Assembly: GCF_030164465.1 (NCBI RefSeq)
Contig: NZ_JASNJE010000021.1
Location: forward strand, 1 to 64,000
Reading direction: 5' to 3'
Source of the DNA: Sedimentitalea xiamensis
GTDB taxonomy: Bacteria; Pseudomonadota; Alphaproteobacteria; Rhodobacterales; Rhodobacteraceae
Length of the DNA stretch: 64,000 bases
The notes under the pieces are model-generated. The model made no database searches, was not told the origin of the DNA, and saw only the letters and a program-made list of their open reading frames with translations. The translations under genes and the position numbers were made by a program. The first letter of the stretch is position 1, and every line of letters starts with the position of its first letter. Positions 48,395-57,871 of the stretch are shown piece after piece.

Positions 48395-49513
48395 ATGACC
48401 CGCAAGGCGCTTATCACCGGTGTGACCGGGCAGGACGGATCCTACCTGGCGGAGTTCCTTCTGGAGAAGGGCTACGAGGTGCACGGGATCAAGCGCCGCG
48501 CCTCGCTGTTCAACACCCAGCGGATCGATCACATCTACCAGGACCCGCATGTGGATCACGCAAGGTTCCAGCTGCATTACGGCGATCTCACGGACAGTTC
48601 CAACCTGACCCGGATCATTCAGGATGTGCGCCCGGACGAGGTCTATAACCTGGGCGCGCAGTCCCATGTGGCGGTGAGTTTCGAGGCGCCGGAATATACC
48701 GCCGACGTGGACGCGATCGGCACCCTGCGCCTGCTCGAGGCGATCCGCTTCCTCGGGCTGGAGAAGACCACGCGCTTCTACCAGGCCTCGACATCCGAAT
48801 TATACGGCCTCGTGCAGGAGATCCCGCAGACCGAAACCACGCCGTTCCACCCGCGCAGCCCCTACGCGGTGGCCAAGATGTATGCCTACTGGATCACGGT
48901 GAACTACCGCGAGGCCTATGGCATGTATGCCTGCAACGGCATCCTCTTCAACCACGAGAGCCCGCGCCGGGGCGAGACCTTCGTCACCCGCAAGATCACG
49001 CGGGGGCTCGCGAATATCGCCCAGGGGCTCGAGGACTGTCTCTACATGGGCAATATCGACGCGCTGCGCGACTGGGGCCATGCGAAGGACTATGTGCGGA
49101 TGCAGTGGATGATGCTGCAGCAGGAGGCGCCCGAGGATTTCGTCATCGCCACGGGGGTGCAGTATTCGGTGCGTGACTTCGTGACCTGGACGGCCGCCGA
49201 ACTGGGCGTGACGCTGCGCTTTGAAGGGCAGGGGGTCGAGGAGGTCGCGGTCGTGGAGAGCGTCACCGGCGATGCCGCACCGGCGCTGAAACCCGGCGAC
49301 GTGGTGCTGCGGATCGATCCGCGCTATTTCCGCCCCGCCGAGGTCGAAACCCTGCTGGGCGATCCGGCCAAGGCCAAGGCCCGGCTGGGCTGGGTGCCGG
49401 AAATCACCGCGCAACAGATGTGCGCCGAGATGGTGGCCGAAGATCTCAGGACCGCCCGCCGCCACGCGCTCTTGCGCGAACACGGCATGGAAATGCCGGT
49501 CAGCCACGAGTGA
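48395..49513 (+). CDS. gmd: GDP-mannose 4,6-dehydratase
   Basis: The 372-residue enzyme turns GDP-mannose into GDP-4-keto-6-deoxymannose. It has [19 protein letters not shown] at residues 9-27, STSELYG near 127, the catalytic YAVAK near 151 and [16 protein letters not shown] near 180. The ATG after GGAGCAGAC gives the usual N-terminus; an ATG five codons upstream is possible. It completes the GDP-fucose pathway with fcl, which lies 46 kb away at the other end of the window. Confidence 0.95.
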   Translation: MTRKALITGVTGQDGSYLAEFLLEKGYEVHGIKRRASLFNTQRIDHIYQDPHVDHARFQLHYGDLTDSSNLTRIIQDVRPDEVYNLGAQSHVAVSFEAPEYTADVDAIGTLRLLEAIRFLGLEKTTRFYQASTSELYGLVQEIPQTETTPFHPRSPYAVAKMYAYWITVNYREAYGMYACNGILFNHESPRRGETFVTRKITRGLANIAQGLEDCLYMGNIDALRDWGHAKDYVRMQWMMLQQEAPEDFVIATGVQYSVRDFVTWTAAELGVTLRFEGQGVEEVAVVESVTGDAAPALKPGDVVLRIDPRYFRPAEVETLLGDPAKAKARLGWVPEITAQQMCAEMVAEDLRTARRHALLREHGMEMPVSHE

Positions 49514-49854
49514 ACCCGCCCGATGTGTGCCGAAGGTACCGGGCATCGCCAGACCGGCGCCACGGGCTGGGTACGTCGCTCAGAGCGAAGACATGCGTGA
49601 GCGCCCGCGCGCGGATTGACGAAATTCAAATCGCTTACTGGAAGCCGCGCTCCTTGCTGCCTGTCGTCGAAGATCAAGAGTTCGACAATGAGGATGATCT
49701 TGGCGACGCCCGATCGAACGTCATCACATTCACCGATGAAAACCTGACCAAAGTAATGCGGTCGATTCGTGCAGGAATTGGATAGGTAATCGCGCTGCTC
49801 TTGGGTTGTGAGTGTTCCTGATGCTGGCAGCATAAAGGCAAGGTGGCTATGCTC
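49514..49854. other. gmd-IS spacer with possible gene remnant
   Basis: An open frame at about 49600-49785 encodes an acidic stretch (VVEDQEFDNEDDLGDARSN) ending MRSIRAGIG, in the frame after a part that shadows gmd. It has no start of its own and no recognised family. It could be the remnant of a gene cut by mobile elements. Confidence 0.3.
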
Positions 49855-49866
49855 TAGGGTCAGGAC

Positions 49867-50665
49867 TCATAGCCAGTAAATGACGAGTGCAGCAAGAGCG
49901 ATGGCTGATAGGAACACCTTCGGACGGCGGTCGTATCGGGTTGCCACTCGCCGCCAATCCTTGAGCCTGCCGAACATGATCTCGATCCTGTTGCGTCGCT
50001 TGTATCGGCGCTTGTCGTACTTCACAGTCTTCTTGCGCTGTTTTCGACCGGGGATGCAGGCGCGTATCCCTTTGTCTTTCAATGCTTCCCTGAACCAATC
50101 GGCGTCATAGCCGCGATCCCCGAGCAGCCAGTCCACGTCCGGCAGGCTGCTCAGCAATGCTCGTGCGCCGATGTAATCGCTGACCTGACCGGCGGTGACG
50201 AACAGGTTCAGGGGCCGGCCTTCGCTGTCGCAGATGGCATGCAGCTTGGCCCCTCTCGGGACATTGCTGCGCAATGCCCTGCCGGTCAGTGGTTCATGCC
50301 GCCTTTGGTGCGGCCGATCAGGCGTCCACGCCCCCCTTTTTCACGCCCATGCTGGTCGCTGTTCGGTGGACCTTCAGATACGTTGCGTCGATCATCACAG
50401 TCGTCTTTTCGCCGTGCTCGGCGGCCAGGCCGGCCATCATCCGGGCGAACACGCCCTTGTCGCTCCATCGTTTCCAGCGGTTGTAGAGCGTCTTGTGTGG
50501 GCCGTATGCAATCGGCGCGTCGCGCCACCTTAAGCCATTACGATTGATGAAGATAATCCCACTCAACACACGCCGGTCATCAACTCGGGGTTTGCCATGG
50601 GACTTCGGAAAGAAGGGCTCAAGACGCGCCATCTGCGCATCGGTCAGCCAGAAAAGATCAGACAT
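49867..50665 (-). pseudogene. IS5-family transposase, interrupted
   Basis: The first part (MSDLFWLTDAQMARLEPFFP... to MGVKKGG) and the last part (AKLHAICDSEGRPLNLF... DRGYDADWF... RRNRIEIMFGRLKDWRR) are typical IS427-group DDE transposase halves. The reading frame passes from the first to the middle part by a -1 shift at an A5G6 run near 50334-50344, as in members using programmed frameshifting. The middle GRLIGRTKGGMN is then cut by a roughly 41-base palindromic insert with an in-frame stop. Without the insert the protein would be complete. Confidence 0.85.
50251..50291. repeat. Small palindromic element, copy B, inserted in the transposase
   Basis: The core GGGACATTGCTGCGCAATGC, followed by CCTGCCG, matches the copy upstream of kpsT with two differences. 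Removing 41 bases here restores the expected GGMN-AKLHA junction of the transposase, so this is an insertion and not part of the element. The exact edges are uncertain by a few bases. Confidence 0.75.
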
Positions 50666-50731
50666 GTTCACCGCTCTGTTTTCGAGCCATGAATCACCCT
50701 GCAAAACGGAAATCAATGGGTCCTGACCCTA

Positions 50732-51129
50732 CCAAGCTCTTCACCTCAAACGACTTTCTGATCTTGATCTCCCGTGCACAGCCCGTCTAAATCCGCCTAT
50801 GTTAGAAACGGCCTGAGAGGAGTCCGAGGCGATCCACGGTTGGCACCGCCAAAGGTTATGCCGGCGACGGATCACAGGCTACACAGGTTATCAAATTTTT
50901 GCCCAGGGGATGCCGGAATTCGGCGAATCCCGTCTGTGTGGAGCGGATACGCTTTCTATGCTGGCCTCGAACAGGTAGAGTTTCGGCGGAACACTGGCGC
51001 GTCATGCACAACAAAGTTAGGCGACGAACTGTGGCGATCCCTGAAGATTGAGGCGAAGCGAACTTTCATGAAAGACGTTCTGGAGGCACCGACATGACGA
51101 CCAACCCGTATGAATCCCTTCCGGCGAAC
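50732..51129. other. Spacer between IS elements, probable remnants
   Basis: A frame ending near 51097 contains GDELWRSLKIEAKRTF, which recalls the LWRSLKYE motif of IS3-type transposases, but the match is short. Nothing else is recognised. The region probably consists of overlapping mobile-element debris. Confidence 0.3.
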
Positions 51130-51412
51130 CGGTTCTGGAAATCCGCAAGATCATCTACACGACCAACGCCATCGAGAGCCTGAACCGCGTGATCCGAAAA
51201 TCGATCAAGACGCGCGGCTCCTTCCCGACCGATGACGCCGCGACCAAGTTGATCTACCTGGCCATCTGAAACTTTGAGAAGGACGGCCGGAATGTTCGGG
51301 AATGGTTTGCAGCCCGCAATCAGTTCGCCATAATGTTCGGCGAGCGCTTCGACGCTTGAGTATCCCAAACCGCATGGGCCGGACCGGATACACAAAGTTC
51401 AGTACACTCCCA
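51130..51412 (+). pseudogene. 3' end of an IS256-family element with transposase remnant
   Basis: From about 51138 the frame reads [20 protein letters not shown], then [17 protein letters not shown], a stop at 51267-51269, then NFEKDGRNVREWFAARNQF and ends RFDA with a stop at 51357-51359. This is the conserved C-terminus of IS256/Mutator transposases with an internal nonsense codon (CGA to TGA is the simplest cause). The following bases to about 51412 (CACAAAGTTCAGTACACTCC) look like the element's right end. The 5' two-thirds are missing. Confidence 0.85.
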
Positions 51413-52559
51413 CCAGAAGCTTTTCCAAGGCGATCTCATACCTGTCCAGCCGCGATAGGCCGGTTGCGAGCGCCCCCGCCATTTGCTGCGTCAGCAAATC
51501 TCGTGCATCGTAGGCTTTGAAAACCCGCATCAGTATCTCTTCGGCGCTGTTTGTCGTGCAATCGACCGTCCAGTCATAGCCCAATGATCCGAATAGCCCC
51601 TCGAATTTCCGGCTGTAGGCCATCGGCACGACCGGCACGCCCGACGAGAACGCGGCGATGCAGGCATGCATCCGGGCGCCCATGAAGAAATCCAGCCCTG
51701 CGATGTAGCTTTTTGCCTCGGAAGGCGTCTGGAAGGGTGGCGCGACCACGACCCTCGGAAAGTCCTTGGCCAGATCGAGACAGGCCTGGTAATCGTCCTC
51801 CACGCCGCCGCGCTTTTGTGGCACGACATGCCCCACCAGGTGCATTTCGCAGCCTTCCGGATGCGCCTGGAACCGCTTGATAATATCGCGGATCAGGGCA
51901 GGGTAGTCGATCTTGAGGCCGAACATGTTCTTGCCAGTATATCCTCCACCCATCAGCAGTCCGGAGACATTGAGACCCACCTTGGGGCCCGTCCCGGTTT
52001 CGGGCGCAGCGGGCGCGTCATAGGGCAGGCGCAAAGCCACGTCCGACGCCTCGACGATCTCCTGTCGGATCCCCATCTCGCGCAGGAACGCGGCCGATTT
52101 GTCGTCGCGGGTCGCAATGATCGCACAGCGACGGATCGATCCCGAGGCCAGGCGTCGCCACAGAGGTTTTGCAAAGGGGCCAACGGTCTGTGGGGCCATG
52201 ACCAGCGGTCGCCGTGCCAGATGGACCAGGTATTTCTGCAGCAGGATCTGGAAGATCCTGCGATCCCCGTAGATATCCGCAAAGCTATCACCGCCGGAAA
52301 TGTCGATCACCACGTCGTTTTCCCGAATCGCCGAAAAGAAATCCAGCGGTCGGCGCATGGGGCGGACGAAACGCTCGGACACATCCTCCCCAGTCACGCA
52401 GCAGGCTTGGCCGCCCTTTCCGATCAGCAGGGTTATCCGGATGTCCATATCCAGACGCGCGGCAATGCGCCTGATCGTTTCGGCATCCGATACGGTCAGG
52501 GCCCCGACACCCAGATTGGGGTTGCGGGTATCGTGGCCGATAAGGGCAACCTTGAGCAT
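51399..52559 (-). CDS. Polysaccharide pyruvyl transferase family protein
   Basis: The 386-residue protein starts KVALIGHDTRNPNLGVGAL, has PQTVGPFAKP near 124 and the late GARMHACIAAFSSGVPVVPM near 301, all typical of the CsaB/WcaK-type pyruvyl transferase family that adds ketal pyruvate from PEP to sugars. A longer start at 52610 is possible. Its last codons (VGVY and stop) lie within the right end of the IS256 remnant, so the native C-terminus may have been replaced. It is in tandem with an FrhB-like gene. Confidence 0.85.
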   Translation of the reverse strand: MLKVALIGHDTRNPNLGVGALTVSDAETIRRIAARLDMDIRITLLIGKGGQACCVTGEDVSERFVRPMRRPLDFFSAIRENDVVIDISGGDSFADIYGDRRIFQILLQKYLVHLARRPLVMAPQTVGPFAKPLWRRLASGSIRRCAIIATRDDKSAAFLREMGIRQEIVEASDVALRLPYDAPAAPETGTGPKVGLNVSGLLMGGGYTGKNMFGLKIDYPALIRDIIKRFQAHPEGCEMHLVGHVVPQKRGGVEDDYQACLDLAKDFPRVVVAPPFQTPSEAKSYIAGLDFFMGARMHACIAAFSSGVPVVPMAYSRKFEGLFGSLGYDWTVDCTTNSAEEILMRVFKAYDARDLLTQQMAGALATGLSRLDRYEIALEKLLVGVY

Positions 52560-52659
52560 GGGGGTAACCTTGAAATTTCCATCGGGGTCGGCGTCGGTGT
52601 TCGCTAGCATTTCTTACCGTGGAGAAAAAAGAGAAAGGTCGCGGTCCGCATGGATATTG

Positions 52660-53895
52660 TCATAAGCGCCCCGTCAATCCGCGCCGGATCACACCGAAAA
52701 AGTTCTTCAATGTCGAAGAGAGCGTGTTCCTTTTGGCGGCTGACAGGACATGAAGTCCGCGATAACGGGGTATGGGGCGTCCGAGCAGGCGTAATCCGAG
52801 CAGGCGCGCAAGGAGCGCTTGGCGGCGCCCTGACTGACCGGGTTGGATGGCGGCCAGTTCGGAAGGGTCGAAAGGTTGTGTTTCCAGGTGCCCAGTGGCA
52901 ACGGCGTCCGCCAGAATCGCGCTCCCCCGGTCTGTCCGCGCAACGATCAAGCTGATCCCATCGTGCTCTTCAAACAGCGGATACCCTTTCTCATCGCTGT
53001 GCCATGCGTCGGCGAACACAAGGTCGGCTGCCGTTCCGGTTCCATCCGCACAGATCTTGCAACGCAGTTGTACATGCTTACTCAGGATGCCGCCCCAACT
53101 TTCGGCATAGGTCATGGACCGTTCTGAGCCGTCCTTCAGACGTGCGGTTGCCCGGCCCGGCCACCCATTTCCGCGGTAACGGAAGGATGTTGTGGCCGCC
53201 ATGTCCGTTCCGAGCCCTGTCAGAATTTCCTCGGCACCGGTCTGGGAGGGAACTCCCGCGCAGAAAAAAGACAGGACGACCGGGAACCGGTCGTTCACGC
53301 GCGGATCTTCCTTGGCGAGCGCCCGCAATGCGGCCACATCACAAGGTTTTCCGACAAAGGCGAACCGGCGGTGATCGTTCAACTGGTCGGCCAGTTCGGC
53401 CAGAGGCGTCGAAGGCGCATAGCGAGACCCCGCAGCCCGGGTCACGTCCTCCACACTTGTCGATATGACGGTGGCATTGGCCACAGGCACTTGGCTGGAC
53501 GCTGCGGTCTGAATGACCGCATCAATGGCCTTGGCTTGCAGGAGGTGAACCAAGACGGCTGAAAGCGCCCCACCCGATGATGCTGCATGGCGAAGTTCGG
53601 TTCCGGTGGAGAACCCGGTTTGCAGCGAAAGATAGGGGCCCCAGAGAACATCGTCGGTGCGGGTGCCTGACTCCACGGCCTGTCCGAGTCCGGGACAGAT
53701 CCGGCTGATCAGCGCATCCTCCTCGGACGTGAGCGCCCCTGTTTGATGCGGCCGAAGGTAGCCGGGAGGGTCCAGGACCATCTCGACCTTTCCCGGAGAA
53801 GCAAGGGCACAGCCGCCGCATCCCGCACAGAGATTACCGCGGATCACGCGTTTGAGTGAGGGGGCCATTTCCGGGTTTGGGAGGGGAGGGCTCAT
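52660..53895 (-). CDS. FrhB-like coenzyme F420 hydrogenase/dehydrogenase beta-subunit family protein
   Basis: This 411-residue protein carries an N-terminal cysteine cluster CAGCGGC near 23, an ELRHAASSGGALSAVL segment near 102, FVGKPCDVAALRALA near 181 and a second CKIC near 270. These match the FrhB family, which binds flavin and iron-sulfur clusters. Members often sit beside pyruvyl transferases in exopolysaccharide loci of bacteria not known to use F420, where their role is unclear. An alternative start nine codons later exists; neither has a strong ribosome site. Confidence 0.85.
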   Translation of the reverse strand: MSPPLPNPEMAPSLKRVIRGNLCAGCGGCALASPGKVEMVLDPPGYLRPHQTGALTSEEDALISRICPGLGQAVESGTRTDDVLWGPYLSLQTGFSTGTELRHAASSGGALSAVLVHLLQAKAIDAVIQTAASSQVPVANATVISTSVEDVTRAAGSRYAPSTPLAELADQLNDHRRFAFVGKPCDVAALRALAKEDPRVNDRFPVVLSFFCAGVPSQTGAEEILTGLGTDMAATTSFRYRGNGWPGRATARLKDGSERSMTYAESWGGILSKHVQLRCKICADGTGTAADLVFADAWHSDEKGYPLFEEHDGISLIVARTDRGSAILADAVATGHLETQPFDPSELAAIQPGQSGRRQALLARLLGLRLLGRPIPRYRGLHVLSAAKRNTLSSTLKNFFGVIRRGLTGRL

Positions 53896-54048
53896 GAGGA
53901 AATTTTACAGGATAAAGGGGTTCCCTAAAGATAAGGCGCAAAAAAATAAAGCGCTTTCCGGCGGCAGGATTGGATTTCTGCACCGGCTGTTGCGCGGCTT
54001 CCTCCAGCCGGCCAGCGCGGCTGGAGGAAGCCGCCGCGCTAGTCCGTC

Positions 54049-57000
54049 TCAGAGCAGGGTAAGGGCTGGAGTCAGGTTGGAGAGATCCATGTAATCCTCT
54101 AGCGTCAGCGTGTTGCCAATGCCGAAATCAAAGACCGTATCGCCGGAGACGACGCGGGCAAATTCCATGACCTCAGCTGTGCTCAGCCTGTTGCCGCCCC
54201 AGATTGAAGAGTTGGTCCAAAGCGTGTCGAGACTGTCGAAATCAGTGATCACGTCGGCGCCGCCATCCGCGTAGATGAAGGTGTCAGCACCGCCGCCACC
54301 GGTCAGGTTTGCGATACCCTCCAGCAGATCCCCCTGCGCCGCGCCGGTATTGGCTGACGTATCCGCCAGATCGACCGTGAGGTCACGGGTCTCCGTCGCA
54401 TAGGACATGGTTATCGAGTCGACGGATACGGTTCCGTCGTCCAGCGAGAGTTGTGTGCCGTCTCCGGCATCTGCGATTTCAGCGACCTGTTCTGCGGAGA
54501 GGGCGCCGTTGAGGATGTGGACGTCGTCGATGTAGTATTGCGCGGCGTTGCCGGCATTCCCGAGGATCAGGTCATGGCCGTTGACGGTGTATTGCCGGAA
54601 CCCGTCGAGCCCCTCGGTGCGGTAGACCTCGGTCCCGTCCAGGTAGAGAAGCGCCTCGCCGTCCGGGGCCGAGTAGGTCAGGGTCAGGTTGTGCCAGTCG
54701 GTGTCGGCGAGATCCTGGCCCGGCAGCTTGATCCAGTCGGTGCGCTTCTCGCCGGTGTCGGTGTCGTAACTGCCGACGAAGCCCCAGATGCTGGAACTGC
54801 TGACATCGAGGCGGAAGCCGCCGACCAGGCTGATCAGGGTGGCCGATCCGGCCGTGGCGTCGCCATGCTTGAAATCCAGCGTCACGCTGTAGCTGTCATT
54901 GTTGCGCAGGCTGTCGTCGACTTGGTATTCCACCGGGCGGCTGGCATCGAAGACCGCGCGGCCGGCGACGGTGGTCAGCGGGTCGCCGGCCAGGAGCTCA
55001 TGGGCGTTGACGACCGCGCTCCCGTCCGCAACCCCGGCGGCCGCGTCCAGCGACAGGGCCAGCTCGGCGGCGGGCAGGGGCACCGGGTCGGGCGGGGTGA
55101 TCCCTCCGTCACCGCCGGATCCGTCGGGTTCGTCCGGGTCGGGGGTCGGCTCGGGATCGGGCCGGGTGACCGCATCCCCCGACAACACCTCCCCGATGGA
55201 TTTTCCGCCGGCGATTTCAGCGACCTGTTCTGCGGAGAGGGCGCCGTTGAGGATGTGGACGTCGTCGATGTAGTATTGCGCGGCGTTGCCGGCATTCCCG
55301 AGGATCAGGTCATGGCCGTTGACGGTGTATTGCCGGAACCCGTCGAGCCCCTCGGTGCGGTAGACCTCGGTCCCGTCCAGGTAGAGAAGCGCCTCGCCGT
55401 CCGGGGCCGAGTAGGTCAGGGTCAGGTTGTGCCAGTCGGTGTCGGCGAGATCCTGGCCCGGCAGCTTGATCCAGTCGGTGCGCTTCTCGCCGGTGTCGGT
55501 GTCGTAACTGCCGACGAAGCCCCAGATGCTGGAACTGCTGACATCGAGGCGGAAGCCGCCGACCAGGCTGATCAGGGTGGCCGATCCGGCCGTGGCGTCG
55601 CCATGCATGAAGTCCAGCGTCACGCTGTAGCTGTCATTGTTGCGCAGGCTGTCGTCGACTTGGTATTCCACCGGGCGGCTGGCATCGAAAACCGCGCGGC
55701 CCGAGATCGTGGTCAGCGGGTCGCCGGCCAGGAGCTCATGGGCGTTGACGACCGCGCTCCCGTCCGCAACCCCGGCGGCCGCGTCCAGCGACAGGGCGAT
55801 CGGGCTGCGAACGTCAAAGGTGCGGGCCAGATCCACCGTCTGGCCGGTTGTCAATGCGATCTTGACCGTCACCTCCGTCAGTCCCACTGTGCCAAAGACA
55901 TGGCTGGGGGCCGCATCGTGTGAAGTGGTGCCATCGCCGAAGTCCCATAGGTAGGTGGCGCGGGTCAGATCTGCCTGACCGTTCGGTCCGATCACCAGCG
56001 GAACTTCGAAAACATGAGTAAGGCTTTCCAGTCCGTCGCCGGATTGGCCCGCGATTATTCCGATTCCCGTGGCGCTGCTCTGTGGCAGCCATGTGATAGA
56101 GGCGCCCAGACCGGGGATGTCGATTGAGCTTCCAGGAATGACCTGAAGATCTTCCAGATCCACATGAGAATCGAAAGGGTTGGAGAAGAGATCGCCCAGA
56201 TAATTGTCGAGGCTCGAATCCAGCCTTTGGACGATCACCGTCCCGCTTTCGACGATATTTCCGCCTTCACCCATATAGTCTGTAGGGGCGCTGACCACAT
56301 TGTTCGAAATATCAAGGTCGTGGGAATTCTGTCGTACGATGATCGCCACACCGCCAAATTCATTGTCGGCCGGTACAAGCGTGTTGTTCTTGATCTCGCC
56401 ATGAGTGACATATTCCAGCCGGATCCCCTGAGTGTCTCCGTTATGGATCAGGTTGTTCTCGATCAGGACATTTTTATAGCCGAGGCCGTAACTGTTATCG
56501 TCAAGGTAGATGCCCAGGATTGCGGCACCGCTTCCCTGCAGCATCACGTTGTCGGTGATGACATAATTTTCCTGGGCTCCATCCTGGATACCAGGGCGTG
56601 GGAAAAAATGGATGAAATCGGCGTGATCGAGGTCGTACCCTTCGACGAAGCGAGGGGTGATATCATACATTTTGTTACCGGTGATGATGACGTTATCGAC
56701 ATTACCGCCGCCGATGGGGGAGGAGCGCAGATCGTGAATCTCGTTGTTCTCGATGGTCAATCCATCGACGCCGTTCGCCCTTATTCCCTTGGTCAGCAGG
56801 GAAATGTCACTGTCCTTGACTGTCACATTCTTGCTGTAGTCGATCTTGATATGCCCGCCCGAAGGTAGCCCGATTACCTTCCCCGACGGACTCGGGGTGG
56901 ACACGTCATCATAGGCCACGCCGATCTCGGATATCTCGCCGGTGATACGTGAATTCTGAACCGTGATGTTCTCGGCGTGATCGATCCGGATCGGGTAAGT

Positions 57001-57321
57001 AGCCGAATCGGGAATATTCTCCAGATCGGTCCGGCCCAGAGCCTGAGGACCAAAGCTTTCGATCTCGAACCGGATGTCGAGATTGTCGAAGATAAGATTC
57101 GAGGTGTAGTCGACGAAAATCCCCATCACCACGGCCGGGTCGCCCGGATCCTGCGAGGTGATGGTCACCGGCCGGTCCGGGTCATTGATCAGATTGGACG
57201 TCTTGGGTGAGATCTGGGTCCAGTCATAGGTGCCTGGCGCCAGGGCAATCGTGTCGCCGGCGGCCATCTGTTTGAGCGCGGCCTTGAATTCGGCGGTGTT
57301 CCGTACCTGTATCAGCGCCAT
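54049..57321 (-). CDS. Secreted multidomain beta-helix / PKD / twin LamG / RTX protein
   Basis: In its 1090 residues, the first 400 form a right-handed parallel beta-helix (NNEIHDLRSSPIG, NNTLVPADNEFGG, SNNVVS repeats) as in polysaccharide lyases and mannuronan epimerases. A PKD-like domain (YLWDFGDGTTSHDAAPSHVF near 465) follows, then two nearly identical LamG-like domains and a C-terminal block with GGGGADTFIYADGGADVITD. The end fits type I secretion; no signal peptide is present. AAGGAG upstream supports the start. A matrix-modifying or carbohydrate-binding role is inferred. Confidence 0.85.
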   Translation of the reverse strand: MALIQVRNTAEFKAALKQMAAGDTIALAPGTYDWTQISPKTSNLINDPDRPVTITSQDPGDPAVVMGIFVDYTSNLIFDNLDIRFEIESFGPQALGRTDLENIPDSATYPIRIDHAENITVQNSRITGEISEIGVAYDDVSTPSPSGKVIGLPSGGHIKIDYSKNVTVKDSDISLLTKGIRANGVDGLTIENNEIHDLRSSPIGGGNVDNVIITGNKMYDITPRFVEGYDLDHADFIHFFPRPGIQDGAQENYVITDNVMLQGSGAAILGIYLDDNSYGLGYKNVLIENNLIHNGDTQGIRLEYVTHGEIKNNTLVPADNEFGGVAIIVRQNSHDLDISNNVVSAPTDYMGEGGNIVESGTVIVQRLDSSLDNYLGDLFSNPFDSHVDLEDLQVIPGSSIDIPGLGASITWLPQSSATGIGIIAGQSGDGLESLTHVFEVPLVIGPNGQADLTRATYLWDFGDGTTSHDAAPSHVFGTVGLTEVTVKIALTTGQTVDLARTFDVRSPIALSLDAAAGVADGSAVVNAHELLAGDPLTTISGRAVFDASRPVEYQVDDSLRNNDSYSVTLDFMHGDATAGSATLISLVGGFRLDVSSSSIWGFVGSYDTDTGEKRTDWIKLPGQDLADTDWHNLTLTYSAPDGEALLYLDGTEVYRTEGLDGFRQYTVNGHDLILGNAGNAAQYYIDDVHILNGALSAEQVAEIAGGKSIGEVLSGDAVTRPDPEPTPDPDEPDGSGGDGGITPPDPVPLPAAELALSLDAAAGVADGSAVVNAHELLAGDPLTTVAGRAVFDASRPVEYQVDDSLRNNDSYSVTLDFKHGDATAGSATLISLVGGFRLDVSSSSIWGFVGSYDTDTGEKRTDWIKLPGQDLADTDWHNLTLTYSAPDGEALLYLDGTEVYRTEGLDGFRQYTVNGHDLILGNAGNAAQYYIDDVHILNGALSAEQVAEIADAGDGTQLSLDDGTVSVDSITMSYATETRDLTVDLADTSANTGAAQGDLLEGIANLTGGGGADTFIYADGGADVITDFDSLDTLWTNSSIWGGNRLSTAEVMEFARVVSGDTVFDFGIGNTLTLEDYMDLSNLTPALTLL
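54473..55797 (-). repeat. Two 587-bp direct repeats encoding LamG domains
   Basis: Bases 54473-55059 and 55211-55797 are almost identical at a constant offset of 738. Only a few substitutions are seen, for example near 54869/55607 and 54950/55688. The linker between them codes for a Pro/Asp-rich spacer (PEPTPDPDEPDGSGGDGG). Near-identity at synonymous sites points to recent duplication or conversion. Confidence 0.9.
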
Positions 57322-57513
57322 TTAGCATCTCCTTGTTCTTATGTTGGCAGCTCGTCGGAGGCGACATGTCTAGACCTTTCAACTACAGGTAAAGTTAACT
57401 TCTTATGAACCTGCGGAAATCCGCCGAGCGCGGGCCAGCATTTTGATTCAGGGCGGGTTTGCCGCGGCGAAACCACGCTCATCATGGCCCGGAGGTCTGA
57501 ACAGGGGGAAATT

Positions 57514-57711
57514 TCAGTCGGCGCCGACCTCGAAAACCAGCCGGAGGGGCGCGGGCGGTGCGGCAGCCATGACTCCGGGATGAGCAGACATGATCGCAGT
57601 GCTGGCGAGCAGTTTCAGAACTTTCCGCCGCGACGGTGTGGTCGGGGCAACGTTTTCTTTACGGGGGGATGCCACCTTGAAGGCTTCATCCTTCTGCCCA
57701 TGGTATTTCAT
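57514..57711 (-). CDS. Orphan Tat-signal peptide ORF, probable gene remnant
   Basis: The 65-residue frame holds SRRKVLKLLASTAIMSAHPG, a twin-arginine signal with a hydrophobic core and an AAA cleavage region, then only 15 residues to a stop. A Tat-exported enzyme would need much more, so it is most likely the 5' stub of a lost gene. The weakly placed ATG has 31 codons before the twin arginine. Nothing recognisable continues downstream in any frame. Confidence 0.45.
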   Translation of the reverse strand: MKYHGQKDEAFKVASPRKENVAPTTPSRRKVLKLLASTAIMSAHPGVMAAAPPAPLRLVFEVGAD

Positions 57712-57871
57712 CCCGAAACCTTGTTAGTTGCGCCCATGAAACCTATCGTCCTTCCAGCCTGTCAGGCAACCACTACTCTAAAGAGAGGTTCCGGCGGATC
57801 GGGAATGCGGTTGTTCTCAGCGGCCCGGTATTGGCGTGGCCGATCCGCAGTTTGATCACAGGCTGACCCGC

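Larger units (their letters stand above)
49857..50729 (-). mobile_element. IS5-family insertion sequence (IS427-like), internally disrupted
   Basis: The ends GGGTCAGGACTCAT and its near-inverse ATGGGTCCTGACCC form terminal inverted repeats with one mismatch. A TA dinucleotide flanks each side (49855-49856 and 50730-50731), fitting target duplication. The element is 873 bases. Its transposase is in two frames and carries a foreign palindromic insert, so it should no longer move by itself. Confidence 0.85.

Noticed and set aside
54451-55923. Plus-strand frame of 490 codons with two repeated halves
   Set aside because: The repeat only reflects the LamG duplication of the true minus-strand gene.
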